41,632 nt of DNA from RI-43 sp033764725 (GTDB taxonomy: Bacteria > Pseudomonadota > Alphaproteobacteria > Caulobacterales > Aquidulcibacteraceae). A program made the translations under genes and the position numbers. The stretch is taken from positions 1 through 41,632 of the forward strand of contig JANRIR010000006.1 of NCBI GenBank assembly GCA_033764725.1. The letters are read 5' to 3'. Below the pieces are notes generated by a model. It worked only from the letters and a program-made list of their open reading frames with translations. It was not told the origin of the DNA and did no database searches. Of this stretch, positions 7,347-15,819 are shown in pieces; position 1 is the stretch's first letter; each line of letters starts with the position of its first letter.

Positions 7347-9098
7347 TCACGGCGCAGGAATGCGCGCGACGACGCCTTCGCGACGCGGATCGGCCGCCGC
7401 CTCGACGCCGTTCGGCGTGATGCGCAGGCCATGCAGGCCGCTGTCTTCGCTTTCGCTTTCGCGCAACGACCAGCCGCGCGCGGCGAGCCCTTCGGCTACT
7501 CCCGGCGGCAGACGCTGCGCCTCGATGCGGGTGGGCCGGCGCTGCGACACCACATTGCCGACATTCACCGCCTCCTGCAGCGGCAAATTCCAATCCAGCG
7601 CAGCGATGATCGTGCGCGAGACATAGGCGATGATGGCCGAGCCGCCGGGCGAGCCGATCGCCATCTCCAGATCGCCGTCGGCGTTGAAAATCAGCGTCGG
7701 CGCCATCGACGAGCGCGGGCGCTTGCGCGGCCCCGGCGCATTCGCGACCGGCAGGCCGCCGATCTCGCCGGCGAGCGAAAAATCGGTGAGCTGGTTGTTC
7801 AGGAAGAAGCCCGCCGCCATGCGGTTGGAGCCGAACGGCGCCTCGATCGTCGCCGTTAGCGCGGCGACGTTGCCGTCATGATCCATCACGGTGAGGTGCG
7901 TCGTGCCGGGCGTTTCGTCGGTCGCGTCGCGACCCCAGCGGCCGAGGAGCGACACGCCGCCCACGATTGCGGCGGGATCGCCGGGGCCGATCCCGGCCGG
8001 CGCGCGCGCCAGATCGATCTGGCGTGCGCGTGCGTCGAGATAGGCCGGCGCCGTCAACCCGGCGGTCGGCACCGGCACGAAGGCGTCGTCGGCGACATAA
8101 TAATCGCGGTCGGCATAGGCCAGCCGGCTCGCCCACAAAAAAGCCGCCCAGTCGTCGATCGCGGCTGCGCCGTCCGGCGCCGGGCGGGCGCGCTCGTACA
8201 GACCAAGGATCGACAGCACGGCGACGCCGCCCGAACTCGGCGGCGGCATCGAGCACACGCGATAGACGCGGTAGGCGCCGCAGATCGGGTCGAGCCGGCG
8301 CGGCGCGACGGCGGCGAGATCGTCGAGCGACAGCGTCCCCGGTCTTGGGCCGCGTTGCGCGACGGCGACGATCTCTTCCGCGATGGGGCCGTGCGTCATT
8401 GCACGTGCGCCGTTTTGCGCGATAGCGCGCAGGGATTGGGCGTAGCGCGGATTGCGCAGCGCCGCGCCCACGGGCAGGGGCGCGCCGTCCGGCGTCAGCA
8501 GATAGGCGCGCGCGGCGGGGTCGTCGCGCAAGCCCCCGCGCTGGACCATCGCGGCGATGATGCGATGCAGGCGCGGCGTCACCGCGAAGCCCTCTTCGGC
8601 CGTGCGGATCGCCGGCGCGAAGAGGCGCGTCCAGGGCAGCCGGCCATGCTCGCGATGCGCCATTTCGAGCATCGGGATCAGCGACGGCGCGCCGGTCGAT
8701 AGCCCGCTGCCGACCGCCAAGGGGTAGGGATAAGGCCGCCCGGTTTCAGGATCGCGGAACAGGCCGGGGCCGGCCGTCGCCGGCGCGATCTCGCGCCCGT
8801 CGAAGGCGTCGAGGTCGCGTCGCGCCGGCGTCCAGGTCAACAGAAAGCCGCCGCCCCCAAGACCGGCCGATTGCGGCTCGACCAGCCCAAGCGTCAGCAT
8901 GACCGCGATGGCCGCGTCGGTCGCCGAACCGCCCGCGCGGATGATCTCCTCGCCGGCGGCCACGGCGATCGGGTGCGCGGCTGTGACGATCGCCTCGCGG
9001 CGCGCCGGCGCGGGTGCGGTGGCGCATCCCGCCAGAAGCGCTGCGAGCGCGAGGGCCGCCGCCGCCAAGCCGCGCCGGTTCAAGAGCTTGTGGGTCAT
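7347..9098 (-). CDS. ggt: Gamma-glutamyltransferase (lipoprotein form)
   Basis: GGT hydrolyses or transfers the gamma-glutamyl group of glutathione and related peptides in the periplasm. The 583-residue precursor is normal length. It has a lipoprotein signal (lipobox LAGC, Cys25), then REAIVTAAHPIAVAAGEEIIRAGGSATDAAIAV and AGLGGGGFLLTW. The self-cleavage site is at Thr399 in the PGTTHLTVMDHDGN motif, which becomes the N-terminal nucleophile of the small subunit. PPPSSGG and SNRMAAGFFLNNQLTDF match substrate-binding loops of the family. The start at ATG 9098 is set by the signal peptide; a long upstream extension of the frame has no family resemblance. It is divergent, 58 bases away, from another self-processing hydrolase. 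Confidence 0.94.
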   Translation of the reverse strand: MTHKLLNRRGLAAAALALAALLAGCATAPAPARREAIVTAAHPIAVAAGEEIIRAGGSATDAAIAVMLTLGLVEPQSAGLGGGGFLLTWTPARRDLDAFDGREIAPATAGPGLFRDPETGRPYPYPLAVGSGLSTGAPSLIPMLEMAHREHGRLPWTRLFAPAIRTAEEGFAVTPRLHRIIAAMVQRGGLRDDPAARAYLLTPDGAPLPVGAALRNPRYAQSLRAIAQNGARAMTHGPIAEEIVAVAQRGPRPGTLSLDDLAAVAPRRLDPICGAYRVYRVCSMPPPSSGGVAVLSILGLYERARPAPDGAAAIDDWAAFLWASRLAYADRDYYVADDAFVPVPTAGLTAPAYLDARARQIDLARAPAGIGPGDPAAIVGGVSLLGRWGRDATDETPGTTHLTVMDHDGNVAALTATIEAPFGSNRMAAGFFLNNQLTDFSLAGEIGGLPVANAPGPRKRPRSSMAPTLIFNADGDLEMAIGSPGGSAIIAYVSRTIIAALDWNLPLQEAVNVGNVVSQRRPTRIEAQRLPPGVAEGLAARGWSLRESESEDSGLHGLRITPNGVEAAADPRREGVVARIPAP

Positions 9099-9156
9099 GC
9101 CGGCTGTTCTTACACGGGTCGCTCGGGCCGCCAAACCGCCGCCCGCCGGAGACCGC

Positions 9157-10170
9157 ATGGCCCGTCCTGGACCGCAAAACGCCCTCACCGACGTGCCCGG
9201 CCTTACCGTGGGGTGCGCGGAGGACGCAGCCGTGCGCAGCGGCGTGACGGTGATCGTGCCCGACGCTCCGGCGGTATGCGCCGTCGATGTGCGCGGCGGC
9301 GGGCCGGGCACGCGCGAAACGGATGCGCTGGCGGCGGAGAACCTGGTCGATGCGGTGGACGCGGTCGTGTTGTCCGGAGGGTCTGTCTATGGGCTCGCCG
9401 CAGCCGACGGCGTGACGGCCGCGTTGGGGGCCGCAGGGCGCGGGTTTTCGCTGCGGCCGGAAGCGCCGCGCGCGCCGATCGTGCCGGCGGCGATCCTGTA
9501 TGATCTCGCCAATGGCGGCGACAAGGCGTGGGGGGCGGATCCGCCCTATCGCCGGCTCGCCGTCGCTGCATTCGCACAAGCGCGCGCGCAGACGCCGCTG
9601 GGCAAGGTCGGGGCGGGCTATGGCGCGCGCGCCGGTGCGATCGAGGGCGGCCAGGGAACCGCCAGCGTGGTGTTGAGCGCAGGCGAGATCGTCGCGGCGT
9701 TGGCGTGCGTGAATTGCTGGGGCTCGGCGCTGATGCCGGGCCAGGCCGCCTTCTGGGCGTGGCCGTTCGAGCAGGATGGGGAATTCGGCGCCGTCGCGCC
9801 GGACCCCGCGCGCGGCGCCCTCGATCTCGACGATTGGGGCGCCTGGCGCATGGGTGCTGCGCCGCGCGCCAACACCACGCTGGCGCTGGTCGCGACGGAC
9901 GCGGCGCTGACGCCGGCGCAAGCCAAGCGCGTGGCGCAGATGGCCTCTGCGGGCCTGGCGCGCGCGATCCGGCCGGCCTTCGCGCCGTTCGACGGCGATG
10001 TGGTGTTTGCGCTCTCCACCGGCCGGCGCGCCGCGCCCGATCCCATGGCGCTTGCGCGGATCGGCGCGGCGGCGGCCGATTGCGCAGCGCGCGCGGTGGC
10101 GCGCGGGGTCTACGCGGCGACGCAAACCACCGGGCTGCCGACCTGGCGCTCGCTGCTTTCACAAAAATAA
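9157..10170 (+). CDS. P1 family peptidase (DmpA/NylC type, Ntn hydrolase)
   Basis: This 337-residue protein belongs to the DmpA/OAT-like fold, the P1 peptidase family that includes aminopeptidase DmpA, beta-aminopeptidase BapA and nylon-oligomer hydrolase NylC. It opens with NALTDVPGLTVGCAED and has VRGGGPGTRETDAL, VLSGGSVYGLAAADGV and KVGAGYGARAG. Cleavage should occur between Asn239 and Thr240 in the APRANTTLALVATDA motif, as in NylC, rather than at the Gly-Ser of DmpA. Thr240 would then be the catalytic nucleophile. No signal peptide is visible, so it is probably cytoplasmic. ATG 9157 has GGAGA 4 bases upstream. The natural substrate is unknown; a small peptide or amide is likely. Confidence 0.9.
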   Translation: MARPGPQNALTDVPGLTVGCAEDAAVRSGVTVIVPDAPAVCAVDVRGGGPGTRETDALAAENLVDAVDAVVLSGGSVYGLAAADGVTAALGAAGRGFSLRPEAPRAPIVPAAILYDLANGGDKAWGADPPYRRLAVAAFAQARAQTPLGKVGAGYGARAGAIEGGQGTASVVLSAGEIVAALACVNCWGSALMPGQAAFWAWPFEQDGEFGAVAPDPARGALDLDDWGAWRMGAAPRANTTLALVATDAALTPAQAKRVAQMASAGLARAIRPAFAPFDGDVVFALSTGRRAAPDPMALARIGAAAADCAARAVARGVYAATQTTGLPTWRSLLSQK

Positions 10171-10222
10171 AACCATAACGCTTGGCGGCGGCGTTAAGCA
10201 TCGCCGTTTACTTGTCCCGCGC

Positions 10223-10639
10223 ATGACATATCGCGGGTTCGTCGTGCGCAATCGGATGGCTGGCGCTTCGCTGCAGCGCGACGGGCTGTGCGCGGCGGCG
10301 GCCATGGGCCTTGCGCTTCTGGGCTTGTGGACTGCGATCGCGCTGCCGGCGCCGCCGCAACTGTTTCCTCAGCAGGACAAGCTCGAACATTTCCTCGCTT
10401 TCGGCGCGCTCGCCGCCCTCGTCTCCGTGCATGCACGCCGCATGGCAGGGCGTCTCGCGGCGATCGGCGCGCTGACTCTGATCGTCGAGATCGGCCAGGC
10501 CGCGCTGACGACGACGCGTCAGGCGTCGTGGCCGGATGTGTTTGCTGGCCTGCTCGGCGTGCTGTTCGCCGCCGGCGCGATCCAGCTCTGGCGCGAAGTC
10601 CGCAAGCTCGCGGCGCCCACGACGTTGCGCGCAGCGTGA
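10223..10639 (+). CDS. VanZ-like family membrane protein
   Basis: This is a 138-residue protein with about four membrane segments. It has the VanZ-family hallmarks: DKLEHFLAFGALAALV after the first segment, a conserved acidic/Gln patch (LIVEIGQAAL) and QASWPDVFAGLLGVLFA. VanZ-like proteins are poorly understood envelope proteins; relatives often sit near polysaccharide or exosortase genes. The ATG at 10223 lacks a strong ribosome-binding site. It lies 52 bases after the P1 peptidase and converges on the next gene, with only three bases between the two stops. Confidence 0.8.
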   Translation: MTYRGFVVRNRMAGASLQRDGLCAAAAMGLALLGLWTAIALPAPPQLFPQQDKLEHFLAFGALAALVSVHARRMAGRLAAIGALTLIVEIGQAALTTTRQASWPDVFAGLLGVLFAAGAIQLWREVRKLAAPTTLRAA

Positions 10640-10642
10640 CGC

Positions 10643-11308
10643 TCAGGGCGTAAGCCCAGCGCGCGCAGCTTCGCGCTCGCGCTGCAGCACATTGGCCTTG
10701 CGCCCTTCGATCAGCAGCCGAAACACCGCATCGCGCGGCGCAAAGGCCACGCACGCGGTTGTCTGCTCCGGGCTTGCGGCCATCGCGAACCACAACGCCC
10801 GCGGATCGGCATCGACAGCATCCAGCGCGCCCAAGCCGTGCGCCACGCGCACGCGCGCGCAGGCGCTTTCGGCGTCGAGCATTTTCGCCGCACGCCAGGA
10901 TCGGTCGAGGCAGACATCCGGCGCGCAGAAGGATTGCGCCGCCGGCCCGAGCGCGGCCATCCGCGCCCATGCGATCGGCTGCACCGGCGACAGGCGCAAG
11001 CCCCGCGCCGCCGCACGCGCGCTTTCAGCCTGATGTGCGGCGCGGTTTGCATCCGCTTGCGCCTGCAAGGCCGCGATCCAGGACGCCGCCTCGATGGCGC
11101 CGGCGTGCCACACGAGCGGTTGCGACCAGGCATGCGCGAGCACGGCGCGCGCGTGGCCATAGGCGAGCGCTTGCGCGTCTTGTTCGTCCGCGTCGCGCGC
11201 GACTGCGCCGAGCGCCAGCGCCTGGCGCGTCGCTGAAGCGGCGTCGAACGCGAGCGCTGCAAACAGCGCCATCGCGCCTGCCAGCGCTGCGAGCAGCAGC
11301 CGCGCCAT
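10643..11308 (-). CDS. Hypothetical membrane-anchored protein next to Hsp70-like gene
   Basis: I do not recognise this 221-residue protein. It has one N-terminal hydrophobic segment (LLLAALAGAMALFAALAF), then an Ala-rich, largely helical region resembling TPR-like repeats without a clean consensus. Four cysteines occur in the second half (SFCAPDVCLDRSW, ESACARV, TTACVAF), suggesting periplasmic disulfides. It begins 6 bases after the stop of the Hsp70-like gene and is surely in the same operon. It may be a membrane partner of that ATPase or an exopolysaccharide accessory protein; neither can be shown here. Confidence 0.7.
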   Translation of the reverse strand: MARLLLAALAGAMALFAALAFDAASATRQALALGAVARDADEQDAQALAYGHARAVLAHAWSQPLVWHAGAIEAASWIAALQAQADANRAAHQAESARAAARGLRLSPVQPIAWARMAALGPAAQSFCAPDVCLDRSWRAAKMLDAESACARVRVAHGLGALDAVDADPRALWFAMAASPEQTTACVAFAPRDAVFRLLIEGRKANVLQREREAARAGLTP

Positions 11309-11314
11309 GCCGCT

Positions 11315-12694
11315 TCAGATCGTCAACGGCGCCGCAGCGCCGCCGATCGCGATCGCCATCTGCGGAAACACCGGCGCCAGAGCGCCCTGGAACGAGGCGT
11401 CGCGCGCCCAATCCGGCACAACGGGCGCGACATCGACGCGCCGCACTTTGCGTTCGCGCGGCTTGGCGCGCAGCGCCATGTCGTGCACGAAGGGCAGCGC
11501 CGAGCCGCCGCCGGCCAGCACGATGCCGATGCGGTCGCGCCCATCGGCGGCCGCGCGCTTGGCGAGCGCGTCGAGGCTGGCCTGGAACACCGCGTTCAAA
11601 TCCTTGTGGAACGCCTTGAACAATCCGTCGGATTGCACGTCCTTCAAGGAGACGCGCAGCACTTTGCCTTCGAATTGCGCTTCTGCGGTCTGGCCGGCGA
11701 AAATGTCCTGCTTCAGCCGGCGCGCGCGGCGGCGCAGATTGCGCCACAGCTTCTTGCGCAGCGCGCGCGGCGCTTTCTGATCTGCGCGGTCCATGAACAT
11801 GGCGACGATGATCTTGTCGAGTTCGTCGCACGCCAGGTGCGAGGTGCGCCGTGCGGCGTCGATTTCGACCGCGCCGGGCGCGAAGGCGGCGATGTCGGTT
11901 GTGCCCGCGCCCATATCGAACACCATGACATGTTCTGGCGCATCGCGGCCGGAATAGACGTGGCACGCCGCCGCCGCCTGGGCCTCGAACACGCCCGCTT
12001 CGATGCGCGCCGCGCCTGGCCTTTTCACCGCATCGGTCAAGGCGGCGCTGGCGTCCGCCATCGAAACGCCGTCGAGCCCGAACATCGCCTCGCCCAGCGC
12101 GCCGCGCACCGCATCGGCTTCGTTGAGCACGCGCTGCATGAAGGCCGCGTCGACCACCGGCGCCTTCCACAAGGGATGCGTGTAGCGGCGCGGGCAGCCG
12201 CTCGCCGCATTCGGCGCATTCGCGACGCCGGCGAGCGCGCGATCGGTGAGCGCCAGCAGATAGGCGCTGTAGAGCACCAGCGCGTCGCGCTGCCGGAACG
12301 CGGCGCTTTCGTCGATGCTGCGCGGCAGGTTCATCGCCAGCGCGACGTCGTAGTCGCGCGCGCTGAGGAAGGTCTTGAACGACAAGAGCGGTTCGGAGGT
12401 GACCGCCGCATCCTCGGAGGCCTCGAGCGCGGCGGCGCCGAAGCGCACGCGGCCGTCGTGGAACAGCAGCGCCGAGGGCGCGAGCCCGCCATCGTCGCTC
12501 AACGCCAGCGGACGCACCGTCGCGCTCGACGGCGCGCCGCCGAAACCGACGCGGCACAGGCTCGCCTTCGACGCCGCCGTGCCGAAATCAATGCACACGC
12601 GCCAAGCCTCGCCATAGCTGGAGAAGTCGGGAGCGTTGAGATCGGCGGGCCGCGGGGTGCGTGCGCCGTCGCCGTTGGAACTCGGATGGGTCAC
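11315..12694 (-). CDS. Hsp70-like (actin-fold) ATPase, short form
   Basis: This 459-residue protein has the nucleotide-binding core of the Hsp70/actin superfamily: phosphate-1 loop VCIDFGTAASKASL, phosphate-2 loop MVFDMGAGTTDIAAF and adenosine motif GIVLAGGGSALPFV. It is much shorter than DnaK (about 640 residues), and the peptide-binding beta-sandwich and lid are missing. The first 30 residues are a polar, probably disordered leader. GTG 12694 is chosen because GAGGGAG lies 6 bases upstream. No DnaJ or GrpE genes are near. It sits upstream of the membrane-anchored gene and divergent from the LapG-like peptidase, so an envelope or EPS-linked role is plausible but unproved. Confidence 0.8.
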   Translation of the reverse strand: MTHPSSNGDGARTPRPADLNAPDFSSYGEAWRVCIDFGTAASKASLCRVGFGGAPSSATVRPLALSDDGGLAPSALLFHDGRVRFGAAALEASEDAAVTSEPLLSFKTFLSARDYDVALAMNLPRSIDESAAFRQRDALVLYSAYLLALTDRALAGVANAPNAASGCPRRYTHPLWKAPVVDAAFMQRVLNEADAVRGALGEAMFGLDGVSMADASAALTDAVKRPGAARIEAGVFEAQAAAACHVYSGRDAPEHVMVFDMGAGTTDIAAFAPGAVEIDAARRTSHLACDELDKIIVAMFMDRADQKAPRALRKKLWRNLRRRARRLKQDIFAGQTAEAQFEGKVLRVSLKDVQSDGLFKAFHKDLNAVFQASLDALAKRAAADGRDRIGIVLAGGGSALPFVHDMALRAKPRERKVRRVDVAPVVPDWARDASFQGALAPVFPQMAIAIGGAAAPLTI

Positions 12695-12788
12695 GAGCGC
12701 TCCCTCAAGCCTGCGTGGTGAGGGTTTTTTAACCTGTGCGGCGCGGAGCGCTAGTGCCGCGATGCGCATGCCGTCGCTTCGCTTTCGC

Positions 12789-12832
12789 GCTCAAGAAAGC
12801 GCTGACTTGTCAAGGCGTCTTGAGCTTTTTTT
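12789..12832 (+). terminator. Hairpin plus U-run in the leader of the LapG-like gene (possible attenuator)
   Basis: GCTCAAG (12789-12795) pairs with CTTGAGC (12819-12825), a perfect 7-base stem directly followed by seven Ts. The 23-base loop contains TCAAG, which can pair instead with CTTGA, overlapping the outer stem, so two structures compete. It lies 44 bases before the ATG at 12877 on the sense strand. It could be an intrinsic terminator for upstream plus-strand transcription, or a leader attenuator. Confidence 0.4.
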
Positions 12833-12876
12833 CACGCGTTTCCCGTAGCCTGCGGCAAAGGCTCGGAAAAACGGCC

Positions 12877-13617
12877 ATGTGGGCGTGTCTCAAAGTTCTG
12901 TGCGTCGCTGCGGCGGCGGTGTGCGCGGCCAGCTGCGCGGCGCCGGGCGCTGCGCGCGGGGCAGCGCCCGGCGCTGTGCTGGCGCAGATCGGGCCGCCGA
13001 CGGCGCCGCCGGCCGGGCTTGCGGCGCTGTGCGTGCGCCGGCCCGACATTTGTCCAACCTCAAGCGCGGTGCGGCGCACGGCGGCGGGCCCCCAAGAAGC
13101 GCTGTTTCAGGCTTTGCTGCTCTCGGAGCGGACGCCGGCGCCGCGGCGCGACGGCGTCGCTTTGACCGCCGAGCGCGCCGCGCTGCTGGCCGACGTCAAC
13201 GCCCGCATCAATCGCGCGATGACGTTCACGACCGATGCGGAGGCTGTCGGGGTGGACGAGCGCTGGTCATTTCCCTTGACCGCCCCGGATGCGCCCACGC
13301 GCGCAGGCCGCGTGCGCGGCGATTGCGAGGATTTCGCGCTGGAGAAGCGCGCCGCCTTGCTCGCCGCCGGTTGGCCGGCCGAGCATCTGTCCTTGGCCAC
13401 GGCGTATGCGCCGCAGCTCGGCCTCCATGCGGTGCTGATCGCGCACACCGACGAGGGCGACATCGCGCTCGACATGCTGCGCGCGACGCCGGTTTCGGTG
13501 GCGCGGCTGGGCTATCGCTGGATCGCTGCGCAACGCGGCGCGGATCTGTTGACCTGGCGCGTGGTCCGGCTGGTCGGGCTGTCAGAGATGGACGTCGCGC
13601 CGCGCATAGGCGCCTAG
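12877..13617 (+). CDS. Transglutaminase-like cysteine peptidase (BTLCP, LapG-like)
   Basis: This 246-residue protein belongs to the bacterial transglutaminase-like cysteine proteinases. The catalytic triad is visible as Cys150 in RGDCEDFALEK, His184 in GLHAVLIAH and Asp199 in IALDML, matching the order and spacing of LapG. The N-terminus is a signal peptide ending in AASC (Cys20), so it may be a lipoprotein facing the periplasm. LapG cleaves large RTX adhesins in response to c-di-GMP through LapD. Neither a LapD nor a giant adhesin is encoded in this window, so the substrate is open. The start at ATG 12877 is set by the signal peptide. Its 3' end overlaps the convergent ligase gene by 36 bases. 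Confidence 0.85.
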   Translation: MWACLKVLCVAAAAVCAASCAAPGAARGAAPGAVLAQIGPPTAPPAGLAALCVRRPDICPTSSAVRRTAAGPQEALFQALLLSERTPAPRRDGVALTAERAALLADVNARINRAMTFTTDAEAVGVDERWSFPLTAPDAPTRAGRVRGDCEDFALEKRAALLAAGWPAEHLSLATAYAPQLGLHAVLIAHTDEGDIALDMLRATPVSVARLGYRWIAAQRGADLLTWRVVRLVGLSEMDVAPRIGA

Positions 13618-14904
13618 GGCGAACATCAACAGCGCGGCGATCGCCGGCGTCTGCAGGCCGAAATCGACGAAGCCGTGCGCCAGCGCGCCGATCGCCGCCG
13701 CCAGGGCGCCTGCGGCCCATTCCGAGCCCGAGCCGCCTTCGATGGCCGCAAACAGCAAACGCGCCAGGATCGGCCCGAGCATCAGCGCGAACAGCGCGAA
13801 CCCGACATAGCCGGTTTCCTCCAGCGCCTGGAGGTAGATGTTGTGCGCCGAACCGATCGTGTTGAGCACGTGATAATCTTCCGGCCGCGCATAGAGTTGG
13901 TTGAGTTCGTGAAATGTATTGAGCCCGTGGCCGATGACCGGACGATCCTGGAACGCGCGCCAATGCGTTTCGACCATGACGTCGCGATGCAGGCGGTCGC
14001 CTGCGAGGGTGTCGAGGCGGTCGAGTGCGAATTGTCCGCCGACGCTGGCCAATCCCGCCGCCACCAGCAACGTGGCCGCGAGCGCTGCGACGCCGCCGCG
14101 ACTGCGCATGCCCACGAGCGCGAGCAGCGCGAAAGCGATGATCGCAACCGCCGCGCTCAGCGCGCCCGCACGCGATGCGGTGAGAAGGAGCGCGGTGGCG
14201 CACGCGACGAACGCCGCGCAGGCGAGCGGCGCGCGCAGGAGCGGCGCAGCAAACCCGCCAGGCCCGGCGCCGGCGCCGATCCGCCCGCGGCCCACGCGCA
14301 AAAGGTACGGCGCGATCAGGCACATCAAGATTGCGAAGGTCGTCGCAGCCGCATTGGCGCTGCCGAAATGCACCATCAGGCGGCGCACGCCCTGCTCCCC
14401 CTCCGACAGCGCGTGGCGCACGATCGCATACGCCGCGAAGGCGCCGGCGCAGATCCAGATGAGCCTTCCGATGCGGTCGCGGTCCTGCCGATCCTGCACG
14501 GCGAGGGCGCCGAGCGCGAACGCCGCAGCCGGGCCGAAAAACGCGGCGGCGCCTTCCAGCGTCCGATAGGGCGACAGCGACGCCGGCCCCGGCCCGACGC
14601 CGAACGCGTCGCGCAAGGGGTGCGAGAACGCCGCGGAGGCGGGCGTTGCGGTGAAGATCGCCCAGCCGGCGAAGGCGATCGCGGCCAGCCCGGGAAGCCA
14701 GCACTCGCGCAGCGTTGACGCGAGCGCGTCGCGCGGTGCGGTGATCGCGCGCACCGCCAACAACGCGCACAGGCACGCCGCCAGCAAGGCCGCCAGCGCG
14801 CTGTCATTGGCCCCTTTGATCAGCAGGCCGGTGAAGATGACGGCGAGCGGCGCGGCGAGGCCGAGCCAGTGCAATGCCACAGCTGCAGGCTTCGTGCGCC
14901 GCAA
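13582..14904 (-). CDS. O-antigen ligase/Wzy-like polymerase (first copy)
   Basis: This is a 440-residue polytopic membrane protein with about 11-12 hydrophobic segments. The large loop of the Wzy_C/WaaL family carries the signature: THWRAFQDRPVIGHGLNTFHELN, then SAHNIYLQALEETGYVG, with the conserved HN. These proteins polymerise or ligate undecaprenyl-linked repeats at the periplasmic face. The start is TTG 14904, supported by GGGAGGGG ending 3 bases upstream; no better-placed ATG exists. It is the first of two such proteins in the window. The C-terminal 12 codons overlap the end of the LapG-like gene on the other strand. Confidence 0.88.
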   Translation of the reverse strand: MRRTKPAAVALHWLGLAAPLAVIFTGLLIKGANDSALAALLAACLCALLAVRAITAPRDALASTLRECWLPGLAAIAFAGWAIFTATPASAAFSHPLRDAFGVGPGPASLSPYRTLEGAAAFFGPAAAFALGALAVQDRQDRDRIGRLIWICAGAFAAYAIVRHALSEGEQGVRRLMVHFGSANAAATTFAILMCLIAPYLLRVGRGRIGAGAGPGGFAAPLLRAPLACAAFVACATALLLTASRAGALSAAVAIIAFALLALVGMRSRGGVAALAATLLVAAGLASVGGQFALDRLDTLAGDRLHRDVMVETHWRAFQDRPVIGHGLNTFHELNQLYARPEDYHVLNTIGSAHNIYLQALEETGYVGFALFALMLGPILARLLFAAIEGGSGSEWAAGALAAAIGALAHGFVDFGLQTPAIAALLMFALGAYARRDVHL

Positions 14905-15007
14905 GGTCCCCTCCCGCGGCGCGGGAGGCGGCGCCCGCGCGGCCGCGCAAGAATGGCGGCTCGGCGGTGCGAAGTCACGTCCGTTCCGCTGCGCGGCGCT
15001 TCGGCGT

Positions 15008-15796
15008 ATGCTGACCGCGATGGGCGCATTGGCGCTTCCGGGGTGGACCTTGGGTTACGCGACGCCTGCGCCGGTCTGGCGGTTTCCGGAGGATCGGGTC
15101 GGCTATGCGATCGGCGACGTGCATGGCCGCGCCGATCTGCTGGCGATCCTGCTCGACAAGATCGAGGCCGATGCGCGCGCCTCGCGGCTGAAGCCGCTGC
15201 TCGTCATGCTGGGCGATTATGTCGATCGCGGGCCCGACAGCCGCGGCGTCATCGAGATGCTCGCCAGCGGGCGTCCGCACGGCTTCGAGCGACGCTTTCT
15301 GAAAGGCAATCACGAGCAGGCGATGCTGGCGTTTCTCGACAAGCCGCACGCAAACCGGCCCTGGCTCGAGCTCGGCGGGCTGCAGACGATCGTGTCTTAT
15401 GGGCTGCCGGCGGCGCTGTCGAATGCGGCCGACGCGGCGCTGCAGCGCGTCGCCGCCGACCTGCGCGCGGCGCTGCCGGAAAGCCACCTCGCATTCCTCA
15501 AGGGGCTGGAACGCTATGCGGTGTATGGCGATTATCTGTTCGTGCATGCCGGCGTCGATCCCGCCAAGCCGCTCGCGGCGCAAACCGACACGGACCTGTT
15601 CTGGATTCGCGACCGCTTCCTGAAAGCGTTCGGCGCCTACACGCATTGCGTCGTGCACGGCCACACGCCCCAGCCCTTCGCCTATGTCGATGAGCGGCGC
15701 ATCGGCGTCGATACCGGCGCCTACGCTTTGGGGACGCTGACAGCCGTGCGGCTGGAAGCGGAGACGACTTCCTTTATATCGGCATCCGCAACCTGA
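15008..15796 (+). CDS. PPP-family serine/threonine-type phosphoprotein phosphatase
   Basis: This 262-residue metallophosphatase has all five PPP/calcineurin-like metal motifs: AIGDVHGRADLL, LGDYVDRGPDSRG, KGNHEQAML, FVHAGVDP and VVHGHTP. These build the dinuclear metal site that hydrolyses phosphoesters. Bacterial relatives (PrpA/PrpB-like) dephosphorylate proteins or small phosphates; the substrate here is unknown. It is transcribed towards the Wza-type gene 23 bases downstream, so it may belong to the EPS operon. Counteracting a kinase of the pathway is one possibility. ATG 15008 is used, and ATG 15020 in the same frame is an alternative; neither has a strong ribosome-binding site. Confidence 0.87.
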   Translation: MLTAMGALALPGWTLGYATPAPVWRFPEDRVGYAIGDVHGRADLLAILLDKIEADARASRLKPLLVMLGDYVDRGPDSRGVIEMLASGRPHGFERRFLKGNHEQAMLAFLDKPHANRPWLELGGLQTIVSYGLPAALSNAADAALQRVAADLRAALPESHLAFLKGLERYAVYGDYLFVHAGVDPAKPLAAQTDTDLFWIRDRFLKAFGAYTHCVVHGHTPQPFAYVDERRIGVDTGAYALGTLTAVRLEAETTSFISASAT

Positions 15797-15819
15797 TCGG
15801 CGGCACGCGGGAAACCGAC

